Shown in pieces: positions 1 to 11,747 of a stretch of DNA of 64,000 bases. Source of the DNA: Branchiostoma floridae (Eukaryota > Chordata > Leptocardii > Amphioxiformes > Branchiostomatidae); the NCBI RefSeq assembly GCF_000003815.2, contig NC_049992.1, forward strand, positions 18,983,707-19,047,706. The letters run 5' to 3'. Numbering within the stretch: the stretch's first letter is position 1; every line of letters begins with the position of its first letter. The notes below the pieces were generated by a model that saw nothing but the letters and a program-made list of their open reading frames with translations, ran no database searches and was not told the origin of the DNA. The position numbers and the translations under genes were made by a program.

Positions 1-549
1 TACAGTACCAACGTCCTTGCTACTCTCGAGTATCAGGTTGCTCAGAGCATTGACTGTTATCAAGATAACATCAGGCCTGTCCAATTCAATGTCTTGGTTC
101 ACGGATTCTATTTTTCTGAATTTCAGAAAAAAAAAAATTCTGAATTTCAGAAAACATTGTACCTCAGCTCTAGACTACCAAAATGAAATCATCTTAGCAC
201 ATGCTTTTGCTTGCAGTCTTGCACTCATAGAGGTGTGACTTAATCAAATAACAAATATAATTATATGTAATGAGTAGCATACTTATGTCTACATAACAAA
301 CCTGGTTCATTTGGCAAAGGTATGATTTCGTCGAACTCTAGTTTGAATTTTGGTACATATTTATATAAGACTTTATACTTGACACCTATGCTTCGGAATC
401 TGAGCTGTGCTTATTATTTCTCGGTAAAGCCGAGGACTAATTGATAACCCCGCGCACATGTATAAAGTCGTATACGAATGTGTACCAAAATTCGAATTAT
501 TGTGATCATTATGTTGCAACCAGTAACGTTAGATAAGAGATAACGAAAA
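1..549. other. Intergenic DNA, no gene seen
   Basis: No open frame here resembles a protein. A short direct repeat (TTCTGAATTTCAGAAAA, twice) lies near 113-155. The only larger structure is the foldback listed at 343-496. The LINE remnant begins near the right edge. Confidence 0.5.
343..496. repeat. Small foldback (inverted repeat) element
   Basis: Arms of about 36 nt (343-378 and 461-496) are near-perfect reverse complements. Both contain TTTGGTACA or its complement and the ACTTTATA end. The loop (about 379-460) resembles a stretch at 4640-4710 on the far side of the LINE, so the sequence may be a diverged dispersed repeat. It looks like a miniature non-autonomous element, and no coding capacity is visible. 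Confidence 0.5.
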
Positions 550-579
550 AAAGTGGACAATTGTTCTGCAACCTAAGCT

Positions 580-1062
580 GTTAGACTCAACCTCGATGTT
601 ATTGCTGTATCAGAAACTTTGTTGGAAGATTCTGTCGATTCTTTTGCAATTTCTCTTGACGGTTTTCAGTTGCCAGTCCGTCGCGACAGAAATAGGCATG
701 GTGGTGGGGTCCTCATTTACATATCTGACCAGATAGCGTCGAGCGACGCTCAGATCTGGACCCCCCGTCTGTTAAATGCATTTGTCTTGAACTCTTTGTA
801 GGACGCAGCCGTTTACTCTTTTCTGTCTATAACCGGCCACCTGGCCAGGATTCCAAAACTGTTGATGAATTTGTCGACTTGTTTAGTGACTCAGTATTCA
901 CAGCTGAATCCTCTCAACACCATGGCATCATTGTCACAGGTGACTTTAATGCCAAACACGAGGCATGGTGGGCCCATGACCCAATCACTTCGGTCGGCAC
1001 AAAACTATTTCAAGCTTCTAAAATGTTAAATCTCACACAGGTGATCAAGGAGCCAACGTGAG
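580..1062 (+). pseudogene. LINE endonuclease domain, frameshifted
   Basis: The frame near 583-800 reads LNLDVIAVSET and later HGGGVLIYIS, both typical of APE endonucleases of CR1/Jockey LINEs. A stop at 799-801 is followed in another frame by FSVYNRPPGQD and then GDFNAKHEAWW, the conserved GDFN catalytic block. A further stop lies at about 1060. The domain would nick target DNA for target-primed reverse transcription. The frameshift makes this copy non-functional. Confidence 0.75.
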
Positions 1063-1585
1063 ATTTGTCACGGTCTCCCTCCCTGATTGACCTTCTATTC
1101 ATCAACGAGAAAAAAACTTATCAAGTCTACCTCTGTGTTATCTCCCCTCTCCGGATACCACCACAGCCCACCACAGTCGCTACTATTAACTTGTCACTCA
1201 AGCCCCCTCGTCCTTATGTCCTTACCATCTGGGATTATTCCAAAATCGATCACAGCTTGCTGGCACTCTTCTCGTCTGAGCCAAAAGTGTGCCTAATAAG
1301 GACATTCTCGTTAGACCTCATGACAAACCTTGCATTTTACCTAAAATTAGACGCTTAATGCACCAGAGAGACAAGCTGCATAAGAAAGCCAAGTTAACGA
1401 ACAGCCCTATTCATTGGTCTTCATATCGTCTTATTAGAAATAAACTAGTCAATCAGTTATCACTAGCCAAGTCTAATTTAATTATCACAACCGCCTGGTT
1501 GCCTTCTTAAGTAGGCCAACTTGTTTGTGTAACTGACAAAATTCTTGAAGCTCTTGACTCTAATAGAGAAGTCCAAGCGGTCCAT

Positions 1586-2107
1586 TTGAATTTTTCATGT
1601 GCATTTGACAAAGTTTGGCATAAAGGCCTTATTTTCAAGCTTCAAAGAAATGGGGTCGAGGGTCCGGTTCTAAATTGGTTCCTCAGCTACCTCTCTGATC
1701 GTGTTAAAAGAGTAGTTGTTGATGACCAGCATTCAGATTGGTGTAATATTCGCGCAGGCGTACCATGGGGTTCTGTATTAGGCCCCCTCTTATTTCTTGT
1801 TTACATCAATGATATGGTGGGCGATTTATCATCTTGCCCGTTTTTCTTTGCAGATGACAGTTCTTCAGTAGATATGATGGATAGCCCAACCGAAACTGCG
1901 TCAAGTATAAATTCTAATCTTAGTAAGATATCATCTTGGGCTTCCACTTGGCTTATGAAAGTGAATCCTTTAAAGACTGAGGAAATGTGTTTTTCCAGGA
2001 AAATCGATCCCCCTTGCCATCCTCTCCTTTTTCCTCATTATTGTGTCATTCAATCTGTAAAAGACCACAAGCACATTGGTGTTTTTCTCACGTCCACCAT
2101 GTCTTGA
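1586..2107 (+). pseudogene. LINE reverse transcriptase fragment
   Basis: The translated frame contains CAFDKVWHKGLIFKL, VPWGSVLGPLLFLVYIND and the active-site block FFADDSS, where FADD replaces the usual YADD. SSWASTWLMKVNPLKTE follows, as in CR1/Jockey reverse transcriptases. The N-terminal fingers region expected between 1100 and 1580 is scrambled and shortened. The frame stops at 2107, and homologous sequence resumes in another frame. This is a dead copy. Confidence 0.8.
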
Positions 2108-2336
2108 GAAAAACATATTACACACATGATTGCCAAAGTATCAAAACGTGTTTCCACACTGAACAACACTTAAATTCCAATGGCCACGACATGTACTCGA
2201 AGTTATCTAAAAGTCCTTCATTTGTCCACTTCTTGAGTATGCCGACATAGTATGGCATGCATATGGCTGCACTATATCGGACTCCCGACGTATAGAAAGA
2301 GTACAATATGAGTGCTCACTCACAGTATCAGGTGCT

Positions 2337-4276
2337 GTGAGAGGATCCTCATATTTGTCACTCCTTTCTGGACTTGGGTGGGAAAAACTGTCTGACCGTC
2401 GCCATATTCACTCTTTGACAATGTTTCATAACATTGTTCATGGTCACACTCGTCATTATTTTCAGGAGTTGATCACTCCTGAAATCTCTGCCTCTACTCC
2501 CTACGATCTTCGTAACAAACACAATTTAAGGCCCCCTCTCACTTGACGTGCGGCACGCTTGCGGCATTGCTGCGTTCGTTCACTGCGGCACTGCTGTGTT
2601 AATTTCGCCGATTTTGTCTTGCACTCACACTGACGTGCGGCACGGTTGCGTTTCTAAACTAAATGAACATGTTATTGGCAATTGCAGCGTTGTCAATTTA
2701 TGAAAAATCACTGTAAAATGATGAGAATGCCCAAAATGAGATTTATAATGAAAAGATTCCCCTTATGATAATGAATTATATGATACATATGCTATAAATA
2801 ACCTTCAACGACTTTTACTGTAAAGCAAATGACCCAAATGAACGGACACGAAGCATATACCAGATTTGAATCGATGTGTACGTTTTGCACCATGTAACGT
2901 TATGTGTAATTATGTATGTTAATATGTTTATTCACCAATTTTGCAAATTTTTAAAATGAAAATGCTTGATATTTCATACTTATTTTGTGTGACGCGGAGT
3001 GTTTTTATTGTCGGCGGATGGCTTGCCAGCCTATTGATGTCTAAGTCTATCATATTTGTAAAAAGTGAGAAAAATATGGCCCATGGGTCTGAATGACTGC
3101 AATTTTGTATTTTATCGGCGGCAGGCTACCAGCAATGATTAGCTTGTAACGTTATAACGCAAACGCAAACTCGTTATCATCCAACATAAATAATTTCTTT
3201 TTGAACGTTGTACGATAATCTTTTTCTCTACATCCGTAGGTTAATCGATAAACCAGTTACTTATTTTTTGTTTTCAAGTATAAAAGACTGACCTACTTCC
3301 AATTAAATAAATCAAAAGATGTATTTTTAAGTTAACTCTGAATACGGATACAAGGTAAGTTTTGTGGAATTCGCAGTGTTTTTACTGGATCGAAAACCAC
3401 TGTAAAATTATTAGAAATGCATCTAAAGTAGTTTTTCGGTGATAAAATGATGTTTACTTTTGATTCTTGGTGTAAAATAGGCAAAATATATCCTTGATAC
3501 TGTTTGGAGCATGTTGGCGGCACTGTTGCGGCATTGTTTGGGCACCGTTGCGGCACTGTTGCGGCACTGTTGCGGCACTGTTGCGGCATCTTGCCACTTG
3601 CGTTATTGTTAAACTTTTTAAAAAACGTCGCGCTTGCTTGCGTCACTTCTAGGTTTGCTTGCGGCACCTCTAGGTTTGCTTGCGGCACCTCTAGGTTCCG
3701 TGGCGGTACATCTGCGTTTTCGAACGCAGCAATGCCGCAAGCGTGCCGCACTTCAAGTGAGAGGGGGCCTTTACAGCCACCGACTTGTACCACAACTCGT
3801 TACCAAAGGTCCTTTATTCCGAATGCTACATATCACCGGAATGGTCTTGACATAGCTGTACGGTCATCTAATCCTTCAACAAAAATTACTTAATAAAATC
3901 AGTTCGCCCTTCCCCTAACTCACATTTTAGTCATGGCCCCAGGTACGCCTGCGTTTTACTCACACGCCTCCGCATCGGGACCTGTAGTTTGAACTTTAGC
4001 TTACTAGTATACACACGCAATTTAGTCGATAGTCCTTCTTATAGCTGTGGCTCCCGATGTGAAAGCGTTGTCCACTATTTATTGTACTACAACCAACTTA
4101 GAAAACCCCTTCTCTGCAATCTTCAAGACCATTTAACCCTTGATTTGAAAACTTCGTCTGACCCAGTCTTAACTCAACCTTTACTCAGGGGTTCACCCAA
4201 TTTAACAACAGAAACAAATACCCATATTATGCAGTTTACACACATACATACTCCAGACCAACCGTTTTCAAACTGA
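2337..4276 (+). pseudogene. LINE C-terminal region, split by an insertion
   Basis: The part at 2337-2528 reads HSLTMFHNIVHGHTRHYF and YDLRNKHNL, the usual tail of CR1-like LINE proteins. It resumes at 3774 directly after the inserted element and its TTA duplication, in the same frame, with a motif resembling SFLPSTVRxWN. Farther on (3989-4276) a CGSRCESVVHYLLYY block matches the terminal cysteine/histidine motif, in a shifted frame. No intact protein can be made. Confidence 0.7.
2529..3770. mobile_element. 1242-bp TIR element with TTA target duplication
   Basis: The ends are 50-bp terminal inverted repeats (2529-2578 and 3721-3770) differing at one base and starting AGGCCCCCTCTCACTTGA. TTA flanks both sides (2526-2528 and 3771-3773). 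Removing the element and one TTA restores the LINE frame. The 3-bp TTA duplication suits PIF/Harbinger-type elements. The interior has no transposase but holds short GCGGCAC-rich tandem repeats (about 3515-3590 and 3650-3705). It is probably non-autonomous. Confidence 0.85.
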
Positions 4277-4492
4277 TTGAACATTTTCCTTTAAAATCTT
4301 GTATGTATGTATATATATTTATTTGTTGGATCCGTCACCCCACTGTTGTACTACTATTCTATTTGATCTCACATTGTTTGTCCTTTCTTTATTTTATTTT
4401 CAAATGTCCTAGTGGTAATGTTAATATTAGCTTTGCTAGAGTGCATTTACCATGATGGTGTCTTGTCTTATATATATACCAATAAAAAAAAC

Positions 4493-5129
4493 CGAAGGTA
4501 TGAGGGTCAAATTGTCTGATCACACTTCACCCTTATTTTCCTCGCCACTTACCTTCTTATTTAGAAAAAACGAACGGCGGGAAAGTGATGACTCCAATGA
4601 TTTGTAATTTGGGGGATATTGATAAAAGGCTTCATACTATGAAGTTGTGCCTCAAAATCTGAGTGGTGCTTGTTATTTCTGGGTGAGGCCAAAAACTTCT
4701 TGATCACTCGCCTCGGCACTGTAGGGGGTAAACTCAACACCCTAACCGCAAACCAAACGAGGTATATTTTAAAGATTCTTTTGGCATAACGTATCACCAT
4801 TGTGGCAAAATTTTACCCTTAAATAGTAAGCTTGCGTCTTACTTTAGCCCCAGTAACCGTAGAAAATACTAGCTAACTAGGATACAGTAAGTAACGCTGT
4901 ATAGAAACGCACACAGGAGCGTGCTCACACAACTTAATACGATTTGTTGAGGTAATTGAGACAAACACAAAACAAACAAAACAAAATGACAGCTGTGGAT
5001 TCCATATATTTTATTTGTGGATTGATTAAGCCCACAATCTAAACCTTTGGCTTCTTCGCAGCGTTGAATACGAGCGTGGGAGAAAATATGTATCTTCATC
5101 TACAGTATTGTACGAGTAAATAAACTCTT
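4493..5129. other. Intergenic DNA, no gene seen
   Basis: Open frames on the minus strand here show no recognisable motif. The stretch at 4640-4710 is weakly similar to 390-450. Nothing else stands out. Confidence 0.4.
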
Positions 5130-7250
5130 TTGACACAACCATATTCACACCTACGTTTCGGTGACCGTACACAAAAACTGCTTCATTCACACCGACTATT
5201 CGGTGACCGTCTGTTACCTTCTACGTGACATATCTGACTTGTTTACACTGTACTGCAGCACAATGTGTCGCTGCCTGCAGATACAGATACTGTCACATAC
5301 GTAAATGATTTAATTGTGTACAAAGACAAAGTTGTATATTTTCACATTGCGGGTCATTAACTCTAATGTAGCATCTCCTAAAATTTTTCGCTCACCGTAA
5401 AAACAGCAACGACGACAAATAATAGTAGTGAACAGTAGAGTCAATTCCAAGACACCAAGAGGATGTTTGTTGCCATTGTTTAGAATTGATTTTAAAGTTT
5501 TGTAATTAAATGTCTAGGACATTTGATACTTCAGAAATATCTTTAACACTGTTTCAACTTTACAAATATTTCCCTGGTCCTGTAAAACTTTGGAAATATC
5601 CATGGTGAGGAATTGGATACTTCTAATGGTTTCTAAATAATTATAATAGCATTCCACCATTATTTACCATTTTCTACCATTTTTTGTAAATGGTTCAGTG
5701 GGCTGGGAAGAAAGCAATTCACACATCCTTGCAAAGTATGGTTGGGTGCCATGTAACAATGGCCCACCACAAAGGATCCACCAGTTCCCAGTAGTGAAAT
5801 CTAAAAATATACAGAGGCAACAATAGGGCTTACTTTTACGGGGACAATGAACTAATCTTACAATTTGGTAAAGTTTACTTGTAAACATGAAATAATCACA
5901 CAGAGGTTTCACAATTATTCTAAATAAAGATATTTTTGTACAGTTACTTTCATAATGTTTCTAAAATATTCAAAGGAATTCAAATAGATGAGTATTTCCT
6001 AAGTCAATTTTTTTAAAGAATTTAATTATTGTGGCTCAGATATTCTTTTATTCAAAATAATTCAGACTAATTGCAAATATCACCTAAAAAACCTCATGGT
6101 GACTTGGAATGGACTCTACCACATAAACGTTATACAATATAGTAAATCAAGAAGCTTTCATCCGACATTTTGGATCGGCAATCTTGTTCAAATAAGATTT
6201 CATTTTGAATTCTTTTTATAATAATACAATAAATTACACACTATTTTAATTGATATAAAATGAAGATTCACTTAGATATCACTGCTTCATTCACACCGAC
6301 GTTTTGGTGACCGTTTGTCAGCTTCTACGTGACATTTCTGACTTGTTTACATTGTATTGCAGCACTAGGTGTCGCTGCGTCAGGATACAGATGCTGTCAC
6401 ATACATAAATAATTTCCATTATATAAGTACATAGACAAAGATGTAAATTTCACATTGCGGTTCCAAACGCTATATACTAGTACATGCAACATTTCATAAT
6501 TAACAGTAATAGCGATGTATATTTTCATCAACATCTAAATGATGCGTGTTCGTGTTCATTGGTGCTTCGCTCACTCGGAAGCTTTATTTACCCTCTAGAC
6601 GGGTCATTAACTCTAATTTAGCATTTCCTAAGATTTTGTTGTTGTTTTTGTTAGCCTTAAACAGCATCAACGAAAAATAATAGTAAAAAGTACCAGATTT
6701 GATCTGACACTTTGGACCGACAATCATGTTGAAATAAGCTGTCATTTTCAAATCTTTATCACAGAAATATGTAAAAATACATATTACTGTTATTGAATAA
6801 ATAATTGTTGATGAAAAAATTGACGTTTTGTTGACCGTCTGTCACCTTCTACGTGACATTTCTGACTCGTTTACATTGTACTGTAGCACTCGGTGTCGCT
6901 GCTCGCAGATACAGATGCAGTCACATACGTCAAGAATTTACTTATGTACATAGAAAAAAGATGTAAATTTCACATTGCGGTTCCAAACGCTATATACTAG
7001 TACAGAACAGTTGACAATTCACGGTAATAGTGTTTTTTTTCTAATTTTCATCTATTTCTAAAGAATGCGTTATTCGCTGATTAGTGTTGAGAAACAATTA
7101 TAATAAAAAAAAACATTTATACCTCAATGCGAGTCATCAATTAATCTCCTAAGATTGTTTTGTTCGTTGTGTAAACAGCAACAACGACAAATAATAATAA
7201 TTAGTGCTATAGAAAAGTAAGACGTAGTGAATAGATTAGCTTAGATCCGA
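5130..7250. repeat. Unit-boundary repeat block, three copies (first array unit)
   Basis: A module of roughly 550 bp recurs with starts near 5130, 6276 and 6820. Each copy carries TTCGGTGACCGTCTGTYAC (degenerate in the second copy), then GACATTTCTGACTTGTTTAC, GTGTCGCTGC and a CACATTGCGGTTCCAAACGC-like stretch. The same module marks later units near 30.9, 46.0 and 63.7 kb. The first copy is interrupted by the 5438-6116 element. No coding function is apparent. Confidence 0.75.
5438..6116 (-). mobile_element. TA-flanked 680-bp TIR element, copy 1
   Basis: The ends are inverted repeats of about 22 bp (GAGTCMATTCCAAGWCACCA) flanked by TA on both sides (5436-5437 and 6117-6118). Comparison with uninterrupted copies of the host repeat at 32.34 and 46.40 kb confirms the insertion point. 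It is inverted relative to copies at 39345-40037 and 57310-58004. An ORF of about 82 codons (5664-5912, minus) is shared with the 57.5-kb copy but has no recognised domain. The element is Tc1/mariner-like by its TA duplication. Confidence 0.8.
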
Positions 7251-7383
7251 CATGGCACGTGGGACCTAGCTCCTTTGCACTCAGCACAAAAAGTTTGGAA
7301 TATCAACTTCGGTTGATCATATTTATGTTGTTTCTGCATCAATTTCAATATATTATATATCTATAGAAAGCTTGTCTGATTTT

Positions 7384-7440
7384 CTTTCCAATGGTATCAA
7401 ACTCATTATCATTGTTAATGAGTTTGATACCATTGGAAAG
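7384..7440. repeat. Perfect 25-bp hairpin in the Tc1 left arm
   Basis: CTTTCCAATGGTATCAAACT and the following five bases (7384-7408) are exactly inverted at 7416-7440, with a 7-nt loop. The right arm of the transposon has only one side of it, so the hairpin formed in the left arm alone. Confidence 0.85.
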
Positions 7441-7858
7441 AGTGAGTGAGTGGGTCACGAAAAAAAAGTGCCCAAATTCCCCCGTTTCTGTTCAAAACTG
7501 TATCGTCCGGTTCAACCGTTGTTATGGCCGCGGGTGACAATGATTCAATCAATCCTTTTATCACCCAACGTTTGGTATACAGAACATCCAAGTTTCTTTT
7601 AGCATATCTGAGTAGAGTATTTTATGAGTGTAAATTCATGGAACGAGGACTAGGCCCGCTTACGTACAGGGGGTCCTAAAGATAAAGTGCCAAAATTACC
7701 CTACTAAAGTCAATCACACCATTCTGCTCATTTTCTTCCGTCAGTATTGACTTGTGAATGAAGGCAAGTTGAATAAACAGGACATGTCAATCAAAGCTAC
7801 TATTACTCTTTATTCAAGCAAAAAATCTGAACCATGGCAAGAGGTGATCAATCGAGTG

Positions 7859-8188
7859 CTAGTCATAAGCCGTAGGAAGGCTTTTCCACCCTAAGACTGT
7901 ACTCCAGCATCCAATGGTCCTTGCTCTGTGTGGACTGGTGTTGTAATCTTGCAGAATGGCAATTGGTCCAATATTGAAGAGGTAGAATTTTGCTACTGGA
8001 TGGAGGATGGTGTCCCTATATGTCACCACATTAATTTCCCTTGAATGATGACGAGTCATGTTTACCCTATGGTGGTTATACCGCTCCACACCATGACGCT
8101 GCCTCCACCAGCAAATGCCGAAAGTTACTCTTGCCTTGTCAGCGTGCGGTTCTCCTTGCCGCATCCACGCTTTGATTCTGCCATCCAA
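7859..8188 (-). pseudogene. Tc1-like transposase DDE fragment
   Basis: The minus-strand frame reads GICWWRQRHGVERYN, then HPVAKFYLFNIGPIAILQDY and NTSPHRAR. The last block corresponds to the QQDNAPPHRA-type motif holding the second catalytic aspartate of Tc1/mariner transposases. The first part matches the FGGGSVMVWGGI block only across a frameshift. The DNA-binding half and the third acidic residue are absent, so this relic is inactive. Confidence 0.7.
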
Positions 8189-8599
8189 CTATCGAAAGGG
8201 CAGATGAACTCTACTCAAGTATGCTAAAACCTTGCGTGTTCCGTATACAAAATGTGAGGTGAAAAGAGGATTGATTGAACCAGTGACACACGCGCCAATA
8301 TCAACAGGACGATGCAGTGTTGAACAGAAGTAGGGGAATTTGGGCACTTTTTTTTCGTGACCCACTCACGTAAGCAGGCCTTGTGCTCGTTTCATGTGTT
8401 TATAATCATAATAAGTTTGATACCATAGGAAAGAACATCACACAAGCTTTCTATTGATATATAATACATTGAAATTGATGCATAAATAACGGAAATATGA
8501 TATACTAAAGTTGATATTCCAAACTTTTTGTGCCGAGTGTAGTCTTAACTTATCTTATAATTGTTTCCTTTGACAACTAGAGATTTGTCTTCCTGCCTT

Positions 8600-9375
8600 T
8601 TTTTTGCATATCAATTTTATTTTTTTATTTTTTTATACACATATATTTTGAGAGTATTCGGCAGAAAACATAATTTGCTTTTATTAAGCCCTCTACTCAA
8701 GAAACATAGGCATAAAACAAGAATATCAAACCACATACATACATAAGTACAAAATGGATAACAGAAAAGTACATTAGGACAAGAGAAGTAGGTGCTAAAT
8801 CGATTTGGAGAACCTGCCTGTGCAATGGATATAAGTATGGACAATTTCAAAAATAGTACAGTTTTGTAGATGTGAAAGAGACGTGGATAACAGTAAAGAA
8901 CATAAAGCAGTGTCGTTGAGGTGTTTTAGGTCTACTATTATATTGGAGACAGCCGATAACATAGCACTTCTTTGGCTGGTATAGAGTGTGCAGTGTAGAA
9001 GATAATGTTCAGTAGTTTCACAATGATATCCGCATTTACATGTGGGAGAATCAATACAGTGGTGTTGAAAAAGATGGTAGTATAACTGACTAAAGTTTAG
9101 ACGGAGCCTTGTTATATGAACTGCGGAGCGACCTAGGCCATGAGAGAAATGTGAGTGTTTTGTCGGCTTGTTGAATAATGAGTCCAGCTCTTTTTTTTAA
9201 ATGTTGATCGTGAGGGGGCTTTAACATTTGCAGGCAGTTCGTTCCACAAGTGAACAGTTGAAGGTAAGAGGGATCTTTTATACTTTTCAGTTTTACAGGC
9301 AGTGTAAGGGAAGTTTTGGTTTGCGCGAAGGTTGTATGGGACAGTATCACAAATACGTGGCGGAATAATGACATG
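8600..9375 (-). mobile_element. 3' fragment of a CR1-like LINE
   Basis: Minus-strand translation from 9363 gives YNLRANQNFPYTACKTEKYK and LLPSTVHLWNELPANV, typical of the CR1-like C-terminus. After one frameshift near 9140 it gives RLRLNFSQLYYHLFQHH, then CKCGYHCETTEHYLLHCTLY, the terminal zinc-knuckle-like motif. A stop lies near 8796. A 3' UTR and an AT-rich tail (TAAAAAAATAAAAAAATAAA, near 8615-8636) end it. It is a 5'-truncated dead copy in the opposite direction to the first LINE. Confidence 0.8.
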
Positions 9376-10984
9376 TAAGTACAGTGGTGCGATTTCAGTT
9401 AGGATAAACCTGTTCTACAGCTACATCTCCTTTTCATATCAATTCACAGCTAGGATATATAAAAAGGCTCTCCAACAAGACTTCTCCCGTGTCACTGTCA
9501 ACGGATGGCTGTTTCCAAAATCATATCCAGTTGCTTAGGTAACTGCCTTTTGGCGTTTTGCATTACCAGATGATTAACTGTCATCGACGCATGTTAGATA
9601 TTACTAAATTCGATGGTGCTTTCAAAAGGTATAGCTTATAAGACGTGAAAATTATCCAGACCTAATTCCCCTTGGTATGAATTATTCTTGACTAATCTAT
9701 AATGTTGCAATCTGGAGAATGTTGCAATGGCGCTCCGCCACTCCCAAAAATGCTAGCGCCACTCCCCCGATTTTCAAATATAGGGTCTTTTTTTCTTGGA
9801 CAAGTAACAAGAAAGATAATCCGAATTTGTTAAAGTTTGAGCCTGCGAGGTCAAACATTTGTCTGAGAAATGGGTAAAACTTTCGACAGACTCACCTTTC
9901 TTTGTTTTAAGCAGGCTTGGGTTGGCATCAAAAATCAGACTCCTTTGTTTTGACTCTATTGTTATGCATGTGAACAATAGATGTCATCGACTTTCGCATA
10001 CAGTAATATCATAAAAAGAATGTCTTTCAAGGCAATGAAGACTGTGAAGAAACAACAATCTGAACAATAGAGTCACATTGTGATCGCCGGTGCATGAGCT
10101 TTTAAAGGGCTCCTACCCTGTGATTTATAGTGATTTCTGCCAACATTTCGGCAAAATTCTCTTCCTTGCTTTTCCTTTTCATCAAATTTCTGTTTTTGTG
10201 GCAAAGATAAGCCGCATTTTTGCCACAAGGAACTGTAATTTTCTATCTCACAGCTTCCAAACCAGCAAGATCGGCGGCCATTGTTTTTGCATGATCCTAA
10301 TCTCTGATTGGTTAGTCTCAAGTAACCTGTGCTCTGATTGGTCAAGGGGAGGATTGCATCATGCATCTGGTGATCAACATTAGGGGGGGGGGGATTTAAA
10401 AACTGGGCAGCTGCTCAAAATAAATGCATTTTGAAATTCACATTACAAACAGGTCAATAGCAGCCAGCCATTAATGGTAGTTGAAAATGTTACCAAGACA
10501 TTTTTGATTGCAATCTTCACTCTGCAAGGTGACCTAACAGGTAGGTCTATTGGGAAATTTTATTTAACTGTTACAGTAAATATGTATGTTAAGAAGTTTT
10601 CATTAAGTCAATTTTGTTGAAAAGAGCTTCCTTTGTTAATTGATATGTCGAATTGTATTTTATATATTTCAATAGATCTAGTTTTTAGAAAATGTACTTT
10701 GCCCATATGCTCTTTGTATGTGTAAAGAAATCTTTATCTTATCTTTACTTTAAGGGGCTAGACTTTCTGTTTCTTTTGTTAGAAAGATGCTTTAAATTGA
10801 AATTCCCTTAGGACCTCAAGTGATTTTTTCATAAAAGCTCAGTTCCAACTCTTATCGGTGATCATTGTACATACATTGCTTTGTTAATGCAAGAGGAATA
10901 TTGTGAGATGTTAGCGTGTTGCTAATTCCAGCTCATCATCATGATTTTTCCAAAAGATCAGAAGGAACACGTTTTGCACTAAAC
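9376..10984. other. Intergenic DNA, no gene seen
   Basis: Overlapping antisense frames at 10073-10383 show no domain. The stretch 10302-10345 holds two CTCTGATTGG boxes (inverted CCAAT) about 29 bp apart, which could be promoter-like or part of a dispersed repeat. A G-run lies at about 10383-10393. The rest is AT-rich and featureless. Confidence 0.4.
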
Positions 10985-11615
10985 CTATTCTAACCAGAGA
11001 GGGGAATTTGGAGGCCTTCAGCAAATTTTATGTCGCATAACTCATGAACGGCTATTGCTTAAGCTACGAAACTTGGTAATTCATCAGAAAATGCTGTTAA
11101 CAAAAGATTTTACTCAATAAAATAAGTTTATCATTTTTGGGGTTGCCAAGGCAACGAAATAGTGACAGGCATATTTTTGCCAAAATTTGCCAATTTTGAT
11201 TTAAACAATGTTTTCTTGATAAACTACACTTGTTTTCTTTTAAAAAATTGAATTCTATGAAATTCTATGTAATTTTCATGATTCAAAATATGTAATTAAA
11301 GCTAATTTCATGACGTCAATGGTCAAAATCCAAGATGGCCGCCCTTGTTACCTAAATGACGTCATAATATCGTCACATTATATGGTGATGACACATTTTT
11401 GATGGGGTCCCTTTGGACCCCAGACGGACTGAACTTTCTTTATAGTTTCCACACTATTGTACCAATCTTCGTAAAAAAACTTAGGAGAAGGTATTTCAGA
11501 TATTGACTGACAAAGTCACGGAAGGAATTTTGCCTCAGATCAAAAATGTTCAAATGACACTTCAAAATTTACGCCCGGGGTCCAAATGAACCCCACTCGG
11601 GGGTTTGAGGGTTAA
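10985..11615. mobile_element. TTAA-type element, degraded copy
   Basis: Internal sequence matches the TTAA family: a GCATAACTCATGAACGGC-like stretch, GTTGCCAAGGCAACG, TGACGTCA, and CAAAATCCAAGATGGC. The right end reads GGGTTTGAGGGTTAA, with TTAA at 11612-11615, and resembles the CCCTCAT subfamily. The left end is eroded. It lies just beyond the 3' end of gene A. Confidence 0.6.
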
Positions 11616-11747
11616 TTCAGGGAAAAAATTAGTTCTATGAAATACGTGACGTTTGACGCTTTGTATGTGACTCTTCACACTTTACATTTCATGATGATGA
11701 CATTTGTAATATAGCAGCTGGTTTTATTATACCGAAAGATGTTCTGT

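Larger units (their letters stand above)
550..4492 (+). mobile_element. Degenerate CR1/Jockey-like LINE, interrupted by a TIR element
   Basis: The remnant holds, in order, an APE-type endonuclease, a reverse transcriptase and the C-terminal region of a CR1/Jockey-like non-LTR retrotransposon. It is broken by frameshifts and stops. A likely 3' end is the AATAAAAAAAA tract near 4482-4492. The ORF is split by a 1242-bp inverted-repeat element at 2529-3770. The 5' boundary near 550 is approximate. The family assignment rests on motif style, so a neighbouring LINE clade is possible. Confidence 0.75.
7278..8545 (-). mobile_element. Tc1/mariner-like transposon relic with long inverted repeats
   Basis: Long imperfect inverted repeats (about 7278-7640 and 8190-8545) share GCACAAAAAGTTTGGAATAT and a GGGTCACGAAAAAAAAGTGC block. 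Between them is a broken transposase on the minus strand. The exact ends and TA duplication are not resolved. Long subterminal inverted repeats are known in some Tc1/mariner lineages. Confidence 0.75.

Noticed and set aside
3504-3893. 129-codon plus-strand ORF
   Set aside because: It runs from inside the TIR element through its terminal repeat into LINE sequence. It is an artefact of the insertion.
8617-8850. 77-codon minus-strand ORF rich in cysteine and phenylalanine
   Set aside because: It lies in the 3' UTR and tail of the LINE fragment at 8600-9375.
10073-10383. Overlapping 97-codon ORFs on both strands
   Set aside because: Neither has a recognised domain or conservation in another unit. 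They are mutual shadows.
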